A DNA stretch of 64,000 nucleotides from an uncultured Bacteroidales bacterium (lineage in GTDB: Bacteria > Bacteroidota > Bacteroidia > Bacteroidales > WCHB1-69): assembly GCA_934699095.1 (NCBI GenBank), contig CAKUVI010000003.1, positions 186,001 to 250,000 of the forward strand, read 5' to 3'. The notes below the pieces were generated by a model. It saw only the letters and a program-made list of their open reading frames with translations. It did not search any database and was not told the DNA's origin. Of this stretch, positions 8,049 to 16,434 are shown piece by piece. A program made the position numbers and the translations under genes. Numbering within the stretch: position 1 is the stretch's first letter; each line of letters begins with the position of its first letter.

Positions 8049-9365
8049 TTAATTTTTACCTATGCAGAAATATTCAATGCCAAGATCACGGACCTCTTTT
8101 GTGTTATACAAGTTTCTTCCGTCGAAAATCACCGGTGTTTTCATCAATTTCTTGAGCTTTTCCCAGTCCATAACCTTGAATTCGCTCCATTCGGTCACCA
8201 AGAGCATGGCGTCAGCGTCCTGAATGGTTTCGTATTTGTCTTTGCAGTAGGTTACCGAATCACCGATGCGGCGGTAGCATTCGTTCATGGCAACCGGGTC
8301 ATACGCCTTTACGATGCAGTTGGCCTCGAGCAGGCGTTTGATAATTATGAGTGACGGAGCTTCTCGCATGTCGTCGGTGTTGGGTTTGAAAGCCAAGCCA
8401 AGCACAGCTATTGTCTTGCCTTGAAGATCACCGTCATAATAGTTGCTCAGTTTGTTGAAAAGAACCTCTTTCTGGCGTTCGTTGACTCTTTCCACGGCTT
8501 TCAGAACCTCCAAAGAAGAGCCGTTTTGCTCGCCGACTTTGATCAGGGCTTTCACATCTTTTGGGAAACATGAGCCGCCATATCCAATGCCTGCGTTGAG
8601 GAATTTGCTGCCGATGCGAGTGTCGCTGCCGATACCGAGCCGCACCATGTTTATGTCGGCCCCCACGCGCTCGCAAAGGTTTGCGATGTCGTTCATGAAG
8701 CTGATTCTGGTGGCAAGCATTGAGTTTGCAGCATATTTTATCATCTCCGCAGAGGCTATATCGGTGAAGATGAGGGCGTGCCCGCTTTGCACAAAAGGTT
8801 TGTAAATCTGCTCCATCAGCGATTTAGCCCTGTCGGAATCCACCCCCACTACGATTCTGTCTGGATGCATGAAGTCGGCAATGGCGTCACCCTCCTTCAA
8901 AAATTCAGGATTTGAAGCCACATCGAACTGCAAATCTGATCCGCGTTTGTCGAGTTCGGACTTTATGGCGGCCTTCACCTTCTGGGCTGTCCCGACCGGA
9001 ACGGTGCTTTTGGTAACGAGAAGCTTGTAGTCGTTCATTGACTCGCCCACCTCACGTGCCACTTCCAGCACATATTGCAAATCTGCGCTCCCATCTTCAT
9101 CAGGAGGCGTTCCAACTGCGGAAAAGACCACTGTCACATCATCGATAACCGATTTCAGCGATGAAGTGAAATGAAGGCGGCCGTTTGCCATATTTCTCTG
9201 GATCCTGTCTTCCAGTCCTGGTTCATAGATCGGCGAATTCCCTGCCTGAAGCTGAGCTATTTTGTTGGTGTCAATGTCAACGCAGGTCACGTCAAAGCCC
9301 ACATCCGACAGACATGTGCCCGTAACCAATCCTACATACCCTGTACCTACAATTGCTATTTTCAT
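8049..9365 (-). CDS. ugd: UDP-glucose 6-dehydrogenase
   Basis: 438 residues. The N-terminal Rossmann motif MKIAIVGTGYVGLVTG, the substrate loop with EFLKEGDA, and the catalytic Cys in GYGGSCFPKD (about residue 264) identify a UDP-glucose/GDP-mannose dehydrogenase. The best call is UDP-glucose 6-dehydrogenase, which makes UDP-glucuronate for surface polysaccharide. It lies 9 nt after the metallo-beta-lactamase gene and 7 nt before rfbD. Confidence 0.9.
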   Translation of the reverse strand: MKIAIVGTGYVGLVTGTCLSDVGFDVTCVDIDTNKIAQLQAGNSPIYEPGLEDRIQRNMANGRLHFTSSLKSVIDDVTVVFSAVGTPPDEDGSADLQYVLEVAREVGESMNDYKLLVTKSTVPVGTAQKVKAAIKSELDKRGSDLQFDVASNPEFLKEGDAIADFMHPDRIVVGVDSDRAKSLMEQIYKPFVQSGHALIFTDIASAEMIKYAANSMLATRISFMNDIANLCERVGADINMVRLGIGSDTRIGSKFLNAGIGYGGSCFPKDVKALIKVGEQNGSSLEVLKAVERVNERQKEVLFNKLSNYYDGDLQGKTIAVLGLAFKPNTDDMREAPSLIIIKRLLEANCIVKAYDPVAMNECYRRIGDSVTYCKDKYETIQDADAMLLVTEWSEFKVMDWEKLKKLMKTPVIFDGRNLYNTKEVRDLGIEYFCIGKN

Positions 9366-9374
9366 GATATGGTA

Positions 9375-10781
9375 TTATATTAGTTCGTATGATTCTCTGA
9401 ATGACGGCACGTATGCCTGTTTGAAACCTGCATCCTTAAGGTGCCCGGCGTATGCTTTGCGCACATCGCCCTCGCCATGGACAATGAATATTTTCTTCAG
9501 CTTTTTGTTACCCTTCTGGCATGAGAGATACTGTATGAGCTCATGATAATCGGCGTGTCCGGAATATGCGTCAATGCGAGCGAGAGTGGCCCTGACCTTA
9601 TATATGTTGCCAAATATTGACACTTTTTCGTCGCCACGCATGATTTTGGCACCCAACGTTGTAGGTGAGCAGTAGCCCACACACAATATGGTTGTTTTGG
9701 GATTTTCAATATTGTTGGCAAGATGGTGTTTGATTCGACCTGCCTCCATCATGCCCGAAGCAGAGATGATAATACAAGGACGATTGTATTCATTCAGTCG
9801 TTTCGAATCATCAATTGTTCTGATATACTGCAAGTTATCGAATCCAAACGGGTCTTTGGTCTCACTCATGAACTTGCGCATCTCCTCATTGAAGCAATCG
9901 TCGTGCAGGCGGAAGATATTGGTGGCCGAACAAGCCAAAGGACTGTCAACAAAACAGTCGATGTCGGGCAGGTCGCCGGCGAGTTTGAGTCGGTGCAGAG
10001 TATAAACGATTTCCTGAGTTCTGCCGATAGCAAACGAAGGGATCAGGAGTTTTCCGCGGCGTTTTGCACAAGCATCGCGAACCACGAGCATCAGCTCCTT
10101 GTCAGCCTCGTCAAGAGTGCTGTGAAGACGGTCGCCGTATGTTGATTCGGTGATTATGTAATCGGCGTAAGGGAACGGCTTCGGATCGGGAAGGATACGC
10201 TTGTTGTAACGACCGATATCGCCGGTGTAACAAAGCGTTCTCTGTTTTCTTCCCTCCTTGAATGTCAGATAGATGGCACTACTACCGAGCATGTGCCCTG
10301 TATCGAAAAACTCGATAGCCACATCAGGTGTGATGTTGAAATGCAGTCCGAGCGGAATACTTATGAAAAGCCGCATACACTCAACGGCATCTTTCTCATT
10401 GTATATCGGTTCAATAGGTTCCTTGCCTATTCTCTCTGTCTTCTTATTGAACTGGCGGGCATCAGCCTCCTGGATTCGGCCTGAGTCGGCGAGCATGATT
10501 GCACACAAGTCACGAGTGGCCGGAGTGCAGAACACCTTGCCGTTGAATCCCAGCTTATATATATATGGTATAAGACCGGCATGGTCAATGTGTGCATGCG
10601 ACAACAAGACAATGTCTATGTCTTTTGGGTCGAAGCCCAAATCCCTGTTCATGGCATCCGTCTCAAGGCCCTTGCCCTGATACATGCCGCAATCCAGAAG
10701 TATTTTCACTCCATTTTTAGTCGTGAGCATGAACTTACTGCCCGTAACCTCTTCTGTTGCACCCAGAAAATCTAATTTCAT
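9375..10781 (-). CDS. MBL-fold beta-CASP RNA exonuclease-like protein
   Basis: 468 residues. The metallo-beta-lactamase motif SHAHIDHAG (His62, His64, Asp66, His67) binds two metals. The later DTGHMLGSS, a beta-CASP region and a C-terminal SGHAD place it with the CPSF73/Ysh1-like RNA-processing nucleases that bacteria also carry. It probably degrades or trims RNA in the cytoplasm; the substrate is unknown. It lies 20 nt after the dsrM-like gene and 9 nt before ugd. No functional link to either neighbour is apparent. Confidence 0.88.
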   Translation of the reverse strand: MKLDFLGATEEVTGSKFMLTTKNGVKILLDCGMYQGKGLETDAMNRDLGFDPKDIDIVLLSHAHIDHAGLIPYIYKLGFNGKVFCTPATRDLCAIMLADSGRIQEADARQFNKKTERIGKEPIEPIYNEKDAVECMRLFISIPLGLHFNITPDVAIEFFDTGHMLGSSAIYLTFKEGRKQRTLCYTGDIGRYNKRILPDPKPFPYADYIITESTYGDRLHSTLDEADKELMLVVRDACAKRRGKLLIPSFAIGRTQEIVYTLHRLKLAGDLPDIDCFVDSPLACSATNIFRLHDDCFNEEMRKFMSETKDPFGFDNLQYIRTIDDSKRLNEYNRPCIIISASGMMEAGRIKHHLANNIENPKTTILCVGYCSPTTLGAKIMRGDEKVSIFGNIYKVRATLARIDAYSGHADYHELIQYLSCQKGNKKLKKIFIVHGEGDVRKAYAGHLKDAGFKQAYVPSFRESYELI

Positions 10782-10801
10782 AACAATCTTTTATAGGAAT
10801 T

Positions 10802-11449
10802 TTATTTCTCTTTATTGGGCCAGACATTGCGCCAGCCATAGAAAAAGCCAAGATGAAACCTGGCCGCGAAGTAGTAAACAGCATGACGCAGCTTACCAAA
10901 TGGCATATACAAAAAGAGCAGAATGCTGCTTACATAATATATGGTATTGATTGCCGATGACCCGGGAAAAATCAGATATAAAGCAGTCATAATCTGAAAG
11001 AAAGCCACAAATGAAACCGAGATGAAGTCATCTGGTGTGGAGAACACTTTAAGGTCTTTCGACAGAAGACGGCGTACAAAGAGTATGACGCCACACACAC
11101 CTCCGATCACTGATGGGACAGCCAAGATCAAACTCCACGCACAACTCTGAATCCAGTTGTTGAAGAATGGGAAGAAAGATAGTATGATCAGCAACAGTGA
11201 ACAGAAGATGCCGATGTGAAAGAGCATACCCACCGCGTATGACGGCAGATGGAGGTATGCAGATTCCTTCTGGTCAGGCATCATTGCCCGTGTGTTCGAA
11301 TAAACGACTCCATCCTTGACGCTGCCGGAAGGCTCCGAAAGGTCTTTTGGAGCACCTAAGCGCACAACCTTTACAAGATGCGCGAACATAGCAACAAAGC
11401 AATAGCAGACAGCCGCTATTGCAAGATATTGTATAACACTCATATTCAA
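10802..11449 (-). CDS. DsrM/NarI-like membrane cytochrome b subunit
   Basis: A 215-residue protein with about five transmembrane segments. It resembles the NarI/DsrM superfamily. Two histidine pairs fit di-haem b ligation: His67 and His78 (HLPSYAVGMLFH) before and in the second helix, and His189 and His199 (KLRHAVYYFAARFH) in the last. It is shorter than typical DsrM. Known relatives pass electrons between quinones and a soluble DsrK-type partner. It lies 12 nt after dsrC in the same operon. The DsrM assignment is by pattern, context and length; haem content is inferred. Confidence 0.75.
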   Translation of the reverse strand: MNMSVIQYLAIAAVCYCFVAMFAHLVKVVRLGAPKDLSEPSGSVKDGVVYSNTRAMMPDQKESAYLHLPSYAVGMLFHIGIFCSLLLIILSFFPFFNNWIQSCAWSLILAVPSVIGGVCGVILFVRRLLSKDLKVFSTPDDFISVSFVAFFQIMTALYLIFPGSSAINTIYYVSSILLFLYMPFGKLRHAVYYFAARFHLGFFYGWRNVWPNKEK

Positions 11450-11461
11450 TAAATTAAACTA

Positions 11462-11779
11462 TTAAACGCAACCCTCAGGTTTAGGAAGGCCTGCCACACG
11501 GCACGCTCCTCTTGCAGGTCCTGACGGAAACAAATCATAGATTTCTTTCAGTTTGAGGCCTGAAGTTTTGCAAATGGTACGAACCATGGGGGCAATGCCT
11601 TTCTCTTCGTAATTGGCTCTGATACAATCTAATATTTTCCAGTGATTCTCTGTGAGCTCATTGATGCCATCCTCTTTGGCAATGGCGGCGGCAAGTTCCT
11701 TGGTCCATTCCTCTGGATGTATCATGAAACCATCACCATCCATTTCATAGGTTTTACCGTTAAAATCGATATTTGCCAT
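11462..11779 (-). CDS. dsrC: DsrC-type sulfur-relay protein with both redox cysteines
   Basis: 105 residues, the usual DsrC length. The C-terminal arm reads GPARGACRVAG...KPEGCV, with Cys93 and the penultimate Cys104 (11 residues apart). TusE homologues keep only the penultimate cysteine, so this looks like a true DsrC able to form an intramolecular disulfide or carry a trisulfide. Earlier family features (GFMIHPEEW, LTENHWKILDCIR, GIAPMVR) are intact. In sulfate reducers the DsrC trisulfide is reduced by DsrMK(JOP); here a dsrM-like gene follows directly and a dsrK-like gene lies at 37240-38544. It is the first gene of a five-gene run driven from 11806-11813. Confidence 0.9.
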   Translation of the reverse strand: MANIDFNGKTYEMDGDGFMIHPEEWTKELAAAIAKEDGINELTENHWKILDCIRANYEEKGIAPMVRTICKTSGLKLKEIYDLFPSGPARGACRVAGLPKPEGCV

Positions 11780-11805
11780 ATTCTTGTCTTTTTTATTATG
11801 GGCGC

Positions 11806-11813
11806 AAATATAC
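11806..11813 (-). promoter_or_regulatory. -7 element of the dsrC operon
   Basis: TATATTTG on the minus strand matches TAnnTTTG, 27 nt upstream of the dsrC ATG. No other clear promoter is seen down to rfbD, so dsrC, dsrM-like, the MBL exonuclease, ugd and rfbD may be one transcript. Confidence 0.55.
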
Positions 11814-11853
11814 TATTTTTTTGATAGGACTAATTAAATGTAAACATTTTTCA

Positions 11854-11861
11854 TATCTTTG
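11854..11861 (+). promoter_or_regulatory. -7 element of the chagasin-like inhibitor gene
   Basis: TATCTTTG fits TAnnTTTG. It lies 40 nt upstream of the ATG at 11902, which supports that start over the longer open frame. Confidence 0.6.
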
Positions 11862-11901
11862 CAGACGAAATTCGAGACTAACAAATAAAATCAATGAAGA
11901 A

Positions 11902-12279
11902 ATGAAAAAAATAGCATATTTCATTATGACACTCCTGCTTTTTACCGGCTGCCAAGCCCAAAAAAAGATAGTCGCTGTTGACAAGGACACTAACGAAATT
12001 GTCATGAAATGCGGCCAATCGTGCGAAATCGAATTCATAACCAACGCCTCCACCGGCTATTGGTGGCAGTGGACCAACGAAGGAGACGTCAACATTGTCA
12101 AGTCGGTTGGCGACCGCTATACAAGCAACGCACCGGAAGGCATGGTGGGCGCATCAAGCCACCGCTTTTGGAAATTTGAGGCAGTCCAAAAAGGAACACA
12201 GACCCTCCATTTTGTCTATGCACGCAACAACATTGACGAAAGTACCCGCACAAGAGACGTTACAATAACCGTTAAGTAG
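11902..12279 (+). CDS. Chagasin-family (I42) cysteine peptidase inhibitor, lipoprotein
   Basis: A 125-residue lipoprotein with lipobox FTGC (Cys17). The mature part shows the chagasin pattern: loop NASTGYWW (residues 49-55, the NPTTGYxW motif), the GMVGASSHRFWKF stretch (80-92, the GxxG/DE loop), and a last loop YARNNIDES. Chagasins block papain-family (C1) peptidases by inserting these loops into the active site. Envelope anchoring suggests it protects the periplasm or cell surface. A secreted C1-family peptidase is encoded at 40550-41767. The next gene begins at the base after the stop, so the two are co-transcribed. Confidence 0.85.
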   Translation: MKKIAYFIMTLLLFTGCQAQKKIVAVDKDTNEIVMKCGQSCEIEFITNASTGYWWQWTNEGDVNIVKSVGDRYTSNAPEGMVGASSHRFWKFEAVQKGTQTLHFVYARNNIDESTRTRDVTITVK

Positions 12280-13500
12280 ATGGCACGACTGTTCGTCGCG
12301 ATTCCGGCTATGAACGAGTCGGAGTTCCTACCTCATACATTATACTCTCTCTCCCTACAAGACACATCAACACCCTTTGAAATTGTCGTGTGCGTCAACC
12401 AGCCCGAAGACTATTGGGATGACCAGCGGCAAGTGCACATCTGCCGCGATAACGCTGCCACTCTCGCCATTCTGAGAAATTTCAAAGGTCTGCCGCTGCA
12501 TGTCATTGACTGTTCCTCGCGAGGCAATGGATGGAAACAAGGGAAAGGCGGCGTGGGAATGGCACGCAAAACCCTCTTTAACAGCATATTACAAGTATCC
12601 AACCCAAATGATATCATAGTAAGCCTCGATGCCGACACCGTGGTTTCTCCTTCATATCTGCAATCGATCTGTGACAATTTTGCATCCGACCGCAGAATCA
12701 CGGCTATAGCCCTGCCATATTATCACAAAATCGACAGCTGCTCCGAATTACAGGCAAGAGCTCTGTTACGCTACGAGATATACATGCGGAATTATCTTCT
12801 AAACCTACTGAAAATCAACAGTCCATATGCCTTTACCGCATTAGGATCCGCCATTGCTGTGCGCGCCGACGTCCTGAAAAAAATCGGCAACATCACTCCT
12901 TACAAAAGCGGCGAGGATTTTTACCTTCTGCAGAAAATCGCGAAAATGGGCGGATTAACCATTTTTAACACAGAATGTGCATACCCTTCACCGCGCCCGT
13001 CAGACCGCGTGCCTTTCGGTACCGGACCTGCCATAAACCAAGGAATAATTGAGAAAAGCACAAGCTACCCGATTTTTCACCACACATATTTCGAACCGAT
13101 AGAAGAAGCCTGCCGGAACCTTGAGAATCTCTATAAAAAGACTTACACCGATGAGGACAATGAGTTTCTGTTTTTCCTGAAAACACAGAACAAAGGATTG
13201 GATATATGGGAGAAAATACGCTCTAATGTATCTGATTTTGAACACTTCAGAAAAGCATTTCACCAAAAAGCCGATGGTCTGAGAATTCTTCAATTCATCA
13301 GGCAACAGCACAGGAAACATCCCTCCGAGGATACTGAGGCCCTTCGCGACAACCTCCTGCACTGGTATCCCGATGCCAAGCAGACAATTGCAAACCTTGA
13401 TGCAGATTTTAATGAATTGTCGTCACAAAAACTTAACACGATACGCAATTTCCTGTTTTCGGAAGAGATGAAACTTCGCTCCGAAGTCATATTTCCCTGA
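12280..13500 (+). CDS. Glycosyltransferase family 2
   Basis: 406 residues, soluble. It begins with a GT-A fold (FVAIPAMNESEFLPHTLYSL), contains a metal-binding VSLDADT (about residues 113-119) and a catalytic-like GEDF motif (about residue 210). It should transfer a sugar to a lipid, protein or glycan acceptor. Neither sugar nor acceptor can be inferred. It begins at the base after the chagasin stop; the pair is translationally coupled or at least co-transcribed. No transmembrane helix is evident. Confidence 0.8.
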   Translation: MARLFVAIPAMNESEFLPHTLYSLSLQDTSTPFEIVVCVNQPEDYWDDQRQVHICRDNAATLAILRNFKGLPLHVIDCSSRGNGWKQGKGGVGMARKTLFNSILQVSNPNDIIVSLDADTVVSPSYLQSICDNFASDRRITAIALPYYHKIDSCSELQARALLRYEIYMRNYLLNLLKINSPYAFTALGSAIAVRADVLKKIGNITPYKSGEDFYLLQKIAKMGGLTIFNTECAYPSPRPSDRVPFGTGPAINQGIIEKSTSYPIFHHTYFEPIEEACRNLENLYKKTYTDEDNEFLFFLKTQNKGLDIWEKIRSNVSDFEHFRKAFHQKADGLRILQFIRQQHRKHPSEDTEALRDNLLHWYPDAKQTIANLDADFNELSSQKLNTIRNFLFSEEMKLRSEVIFP

Positions 13501-13785
13501 CAAACACAAAGCCAACCCCATGACAACAAAAACACACTCCCAAGACGGATTATTTCATTTTTCGATTCAAAAATGGTACCTGATTCACAATTGTTGCCGT
13601 TTTTGTACAGGAAATTGCATCCTGTAGCTTTTTCCTATTTTTTCGCATAAAAAACATCATTTTTGGCTAATTATTCACAATTAGCCATCCTTTCATCACT
13701 TTTTTATTTTTTTCCAATGAAAAATGCAGTGATATTTAATAACTTTACAAAAGAAATGAAATTGAGAACACAAAAAAATAAAACT
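13501..13785. other. AT-rich intergenic region before the LytTR gene
   Basis: 285 bases, strongly AT-rich. It contains an in-frame upstream extension with ATGs at 13663, 13717 and 13753, but its low-complexity translation looks non-coding. No clear TAnnTTTG element was found, and nothing else is recognised. Confidence 0.4.
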
Positions 13786-14547
13786 ATGAAAAATATCAAT
13801 ACCGTTATTCTGAGTGAGAATATACAGAAAATCTCAAAATTAAGAGACTTGTTATCAAGGTATTACACTTTAGATATCTCGCATGTTTGCAGTAATTCGG
13901 CGAGTGCAATAGAATATCTGAATAGAGGTAATCCGACGATTTTGTTCATGGACATCACCTTCACAAACGTTTTGAAGGATGTCAAAAAACCTCCGTTTAT
14001 TGTAGGCCTATGCGACACTATTTACACAAAAAAAATAAAACATTTCCTTAAAATGGGATTTTTTGAAATCTTTTATGCTCCATACGAGGAGATGGAATTA
14101 AACAGCATTATGGGTAAGATACTCAATATCTATTGTTCCTATAACAAGGAGCAGCCCTTAAGCTCATATGTCCGCGAGTACGACATCACATACAACAACT
14201 ACATGAACAAGACCGACTCATTGTTCATAATGGGCACCAGAAACGAGGAATCGTCGAGAATATACTTCAACGATGTGCTGTATTTGAGCAAAGTCGGCAA
14301 CTATGTATGTGTGAATTTCACAGACGGTTCAAAAAAATACTATCGCAGTAATCTCAAACTATTTCACAAGAGATTTCCATCTTCAAAATTTGTAAAAATC
14401 AACAGGTCGATCGTTGTAAATATAGAAAAAGTGATAAAAATCGTCAAGAGCAAGGTTATTTTGGTCAACAATGAGGAATTTGAAGTGTCAAGATCTTTCA
14501 AAAAGCAATTCAAAGCTTTCATTACCGGATACCCTTCGCAAACATGA
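13786..14547 (+). CDS. LytTR transcriptional regulator with a degenerate receiver
   Basis: 253 residues from this start. The first 110 look like a response-regulator receiver, with the central Asp in LFMDITF. The acidic pair after strand 1 is replaced (VILSENIQ) and the conserved Lys near strand 5 is absent (FYAPYEEM). The C-terminal 100 residues are a LytTR DNA-binding domain (IYFNDVLYLSKVGNYVCV...KFVKINRSIVVNIEKV). No histidine kinase is adjacent. It is probably an orphan regulator whose receiver is not phosphorylated in the usual way. The start at 13786 gives the receiver alignment; upstream ATGs exist. A strong hairpin follows. Confidence 0.8.
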   Translation: MKNINTVILSENIQKISKLRDLLSRYYTLDISHVCSNSASAIEYLNRGNPTILFMDITFTNVLKDVKKPPFIVGLCDTIYTKKIKHFLKMGFFEIFYAPYEEMELNSIMGKILNIYCSYNKEQPLSSYVREYDITYNNYMNKTDSLFIMGTRNEESSRIYFNDVLYLSKVGNYVCVNFTDGSKKYYRSNLKLFHKRFPSSKFVKINRSIVVNIEKVIKIVKSKVILVNNEEFEVSRSFKKQFKAFITGYPSQT

Positions 14548-14564
14548 TGATGTAGTTGTTAGTG

Positions 14565-14598
14565 AAAGTCATTGCCGATGATTATCGGCAATGACTTT
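14565..14598 (+). terminator. Hairpin terminator after the LytTR gene
   Basis: A perfect 15-bp stem (AAAGTCATTGCCGAT / ATCGGCAATGACTTT) with a GATT loop lies 17 nt after the stop and is followed by an AT-rich stretch. Confidence 0.75.
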
Positions 14599-14658
14599 AT
14601 TATCTCACCTTTTTTTCACATTTGGAAAAGTTTTGCCTGACACCGAAAAAAAATTTTG

Positions 14659-14666
14659 TACCTTTG
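14659..14666 (+). promoter_or_regulatory. -7 element of the SPOR/folD genes
   Basis: TACCTTTG fits TAnnTTTG. A TTTG lies at 14632-14635, slightly farther upstream than the ideal -33 spacing. The SPOR ATG is 52 nt downstream. Confidence 0.5.
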
Positions 14667-14718
14667 CACTTTGGTTTAGAAATCTTGTCTGCAAGATTGT
14701 CGATAATATTGAACAGTA

Positions 14719-15108
14719 ATGCAAAAGTACCTATTAATAATTGTTATGGTTATCTGCTCGATGTCGTTGTACTCACAAAGGAACGTCCACTATGACATTG
14801 AGAACGGGATAGAGCAGATACAATCCGATTACGTGTCAAATTGGAAGAAATTGGGACAGGTGAACGGCTACCGCATACAGGTGGCTTCGTTCTCAGGTGT
14901 CAGTTCAAAAGCCAAGGCTGAAAATATAAAAGCCTCGCTTACAGCTCTTTATCCTGACACAAAGGCTTACATAGTTTACAACGAACCATACTTCAGGGTT
15001 CAGTTCGGAGACTATTTTTCACGTTTGCAAGCCTACAAAGACCTGCAAAGAATCAAGGAGTCATATCCAGGGGCATACATAGTTCCAGAAAAAATCAACT
15101 ATAGATAG
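14719..15108 (+). CDS. Exported SPOR-domain protein
   Basis: 129 residues with a signal peptide (cleavage expected near residue 19, after MSLYS). The C-terminal 75 residues form a SPOR domain (YRIQVASFSGVSSKAKAEN...YFRVQFGDYFSRLQAY). SPOR domains bind denuded peptidoglycan glycans, often at division sites. This is a minimal, single-domain version. It lies 7 nt before folD and probably shares its mRNA. Confidence 0.85.
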   Translation: MQKYLLIIVMVICSMSLYSQRNVHYDIENGIEQIQSDYVSNWKKLGQVNGYRIQVASFSGVSSKAKAENIKASLTALYPDTKAYIVYNEPYFRVQFGDYFSRLQAYKDLQRIKESYPGAYIVPEKINYR

Positions 15109-15115
15109 AAACAAC

Positions 15116-15973
15116 ATGAAGCTTATTGACGGCAAAGTTTGCGCCAACATAGTAAAACAGGGAATTGCCGAGGAGGTGGAAAAGATAGTGGCGGCGGGGA
15201 ATCGTCCCCCGCGGTTGGACATATTTCTCGTAGGCGACCGGCAGGACAGTCTGTCTTACGTCAACTCAAAGACGAAGACCTGCAGAAGTTTGGGAATGGA
15301 TTGCGTGCAACACATACTTCCCGAAACCGTTTCGGAGCCGGAGTTGCTGGATATGATCGACAACTGCAACAACGACGACAATGTGGACGCCATTTTGATT
15401 CAGTTACCTCTTCCCGACCACTTCAATTCGGCCAAGATTCTGGATTTCATCAACTACAAAAAAGATGCCGACGGGCTGCATTTGATGAACGTCGGATTGT
15501 TGCATCTTGGAGAACCATACGTTATGCCATGCACTCCGAAAGGGATAATGACATTATTGGAAACAAACAACATACCAGTCGCAGGGCAGCATGTTGTGGT
15601 TATCGGGCGCAGCCAGTTGGTGGGCGAACCTACCGCACAGCTGCTAATTCACAGCGACGCAACCGTAACCCTCTGCCATTCACACACACGCAACCTGGAG
15701 GAAATCTCCCGATTGGGCGACATAGTGATAACCGCAACAGGCACTCCCGGCCTGCTGAAGCCAACCGACCTGAAAGAGGGAGCTGTTCTAATTGATGTGG
15801 CCATAAACCGCGTTGACGGAAAACTCCAAGGCGATGTTTACAGCGAGGCGACCAAGGGCGAACTCGAAAAACGTCTCAGCGCCGCCACCCCGGTGCCCGG
15901 CGGCGTGGGCCCTATGACAATCGCAATGCTGATGCAGAACGTTTTGGACATGTACAAAATCAAAAACAGATAA
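15116..15973 (+). CDS. folD: Bifunctional methylenetetrahydrofolate dehydrogenase/cyclohydrolase
   Basis: 285 residues, standard length. Family motifs include YVNSKTKTCRSLGM (catalytic Lys), KDADGLH, the NADP-binding GRSQLVGEPTAQLL and PGGVGPMT near the C-terminus. It interconverts methylene-, methenyl- and formyl-tetrahydrofolate for purine and one-carbon metabolism. It follows the SPOR gene by 7 nt. Confidence 0.96.
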   Translation: MKLIDGKVCANIVKQGIAEEVEKIVAAGNRPPRLDIFLVGDRQDSLSYVNSKTKTCRSLGMDCVQHILPETVSEPELLDMIDNCNNDDNVDAILIQLPLPDHFNSAKILDFINYKKDADGLHLMNVGLLHLGEPYVMPCTPKGIMTLLETNNIPVAGQHVVVIGRSQLVGEPTAQLLIHSDATVTLCHSHTRNLEEISRLGDIVITATGTPGLLKPTDLKEGAVLIDVAINRVDGKLQGDVYSEATKGELEKRLSAATPVPGGVGPMTIAMLMQNVLDMYKIKNR

Positions 15974-16095
15974 AAAACGCTTCCCGGACAAGACAAAAAA
16001 CACCATTGAATTCACCCGTTCCTCTTCAAAACGCCAAGATTGAAAAGTGTTTACAAAAAATTTTTGAAGAAATACATTTTATTTAAAAAAAAGTG

Positions 16096-16103
16096 TATTT
16101 TTG
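16096..16103 (+). promoter_or_regulatory. -7 element of rpmE2
   Basis: TATTTTTG fits TAnnTTTG. It overlaps the upstream in-frame ATG at 16093 and so argues for the rpmE2 start at 16144. Confidence 0.55.
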
Positions 16104-16143
16104 CCGTCCGATTTTTAAGACAATAATAAACATCCAAAATAAT

Positions 16144-16413
16144 ATGAAAAAAGATATCCATCCAAAAGAGTATAGAACTGTGGTTTTCAAGGATATGTCA
16201 AATGATTATGCATTCTTGACAAAGTCAACAGTTAACACGAAAGATACTATCGTATGGGAAGACGGAAATGAATATCCACTCGTAAAATTGGAAATTTCCA
16301 GCACTTCACACCCATTCTTCACAGGTAAGATGAAGTTGGTTGACACCGCTGGCCGCGTGGATAAATTCCGCAATAAATATGCCCGTCATTTTGACCAAGG
16401 CAAAAATAAGTAA
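16144..16413 (+). CDS. rpmE2: 50S ribosomal protein L31 type B
   Basis: 89 residues: MKKDIHPKEYRTVVFKDMS through the conserved SSTSHPFFTGK and AGRVDKFRNKY. It lacks the CxxC zinc site of the C+ form, so it is the zinc-independent type B. The ATG at 16144 is the family start; the open frame extends upstream into the promoter. A strong terminator follows. Confidence 0.95.
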   Translation: MKKDIHPKEYRTVVFKDMSNDYAFLTKSTVNTKDTIVWEDGNEYPLVKLEISSTSHPFFTGKMKLVDTAGRVDKFRNKYARHFDQGKNK

Positions 16414-16434
16414 TCCATATATTTTGTACTTTTG

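Noticed and set aside
11462..11779. Call of TusE instead of DsrC
   Set aside because: Both C-terminal cysteines are present, and no TusBCD or MnmA genes are nearby.
13663..13785. N-terminal extension of the LytTR regulator
   Set aside because: The added sequence is low-complexity AT-rich translation, and the receiver fold begins at 13786.
15139..15795. Long open frame (218 residues) inside folD
   Set aside because: It is a frame shadow of folD with an Arg/Gln-rich, low-quality sequence.
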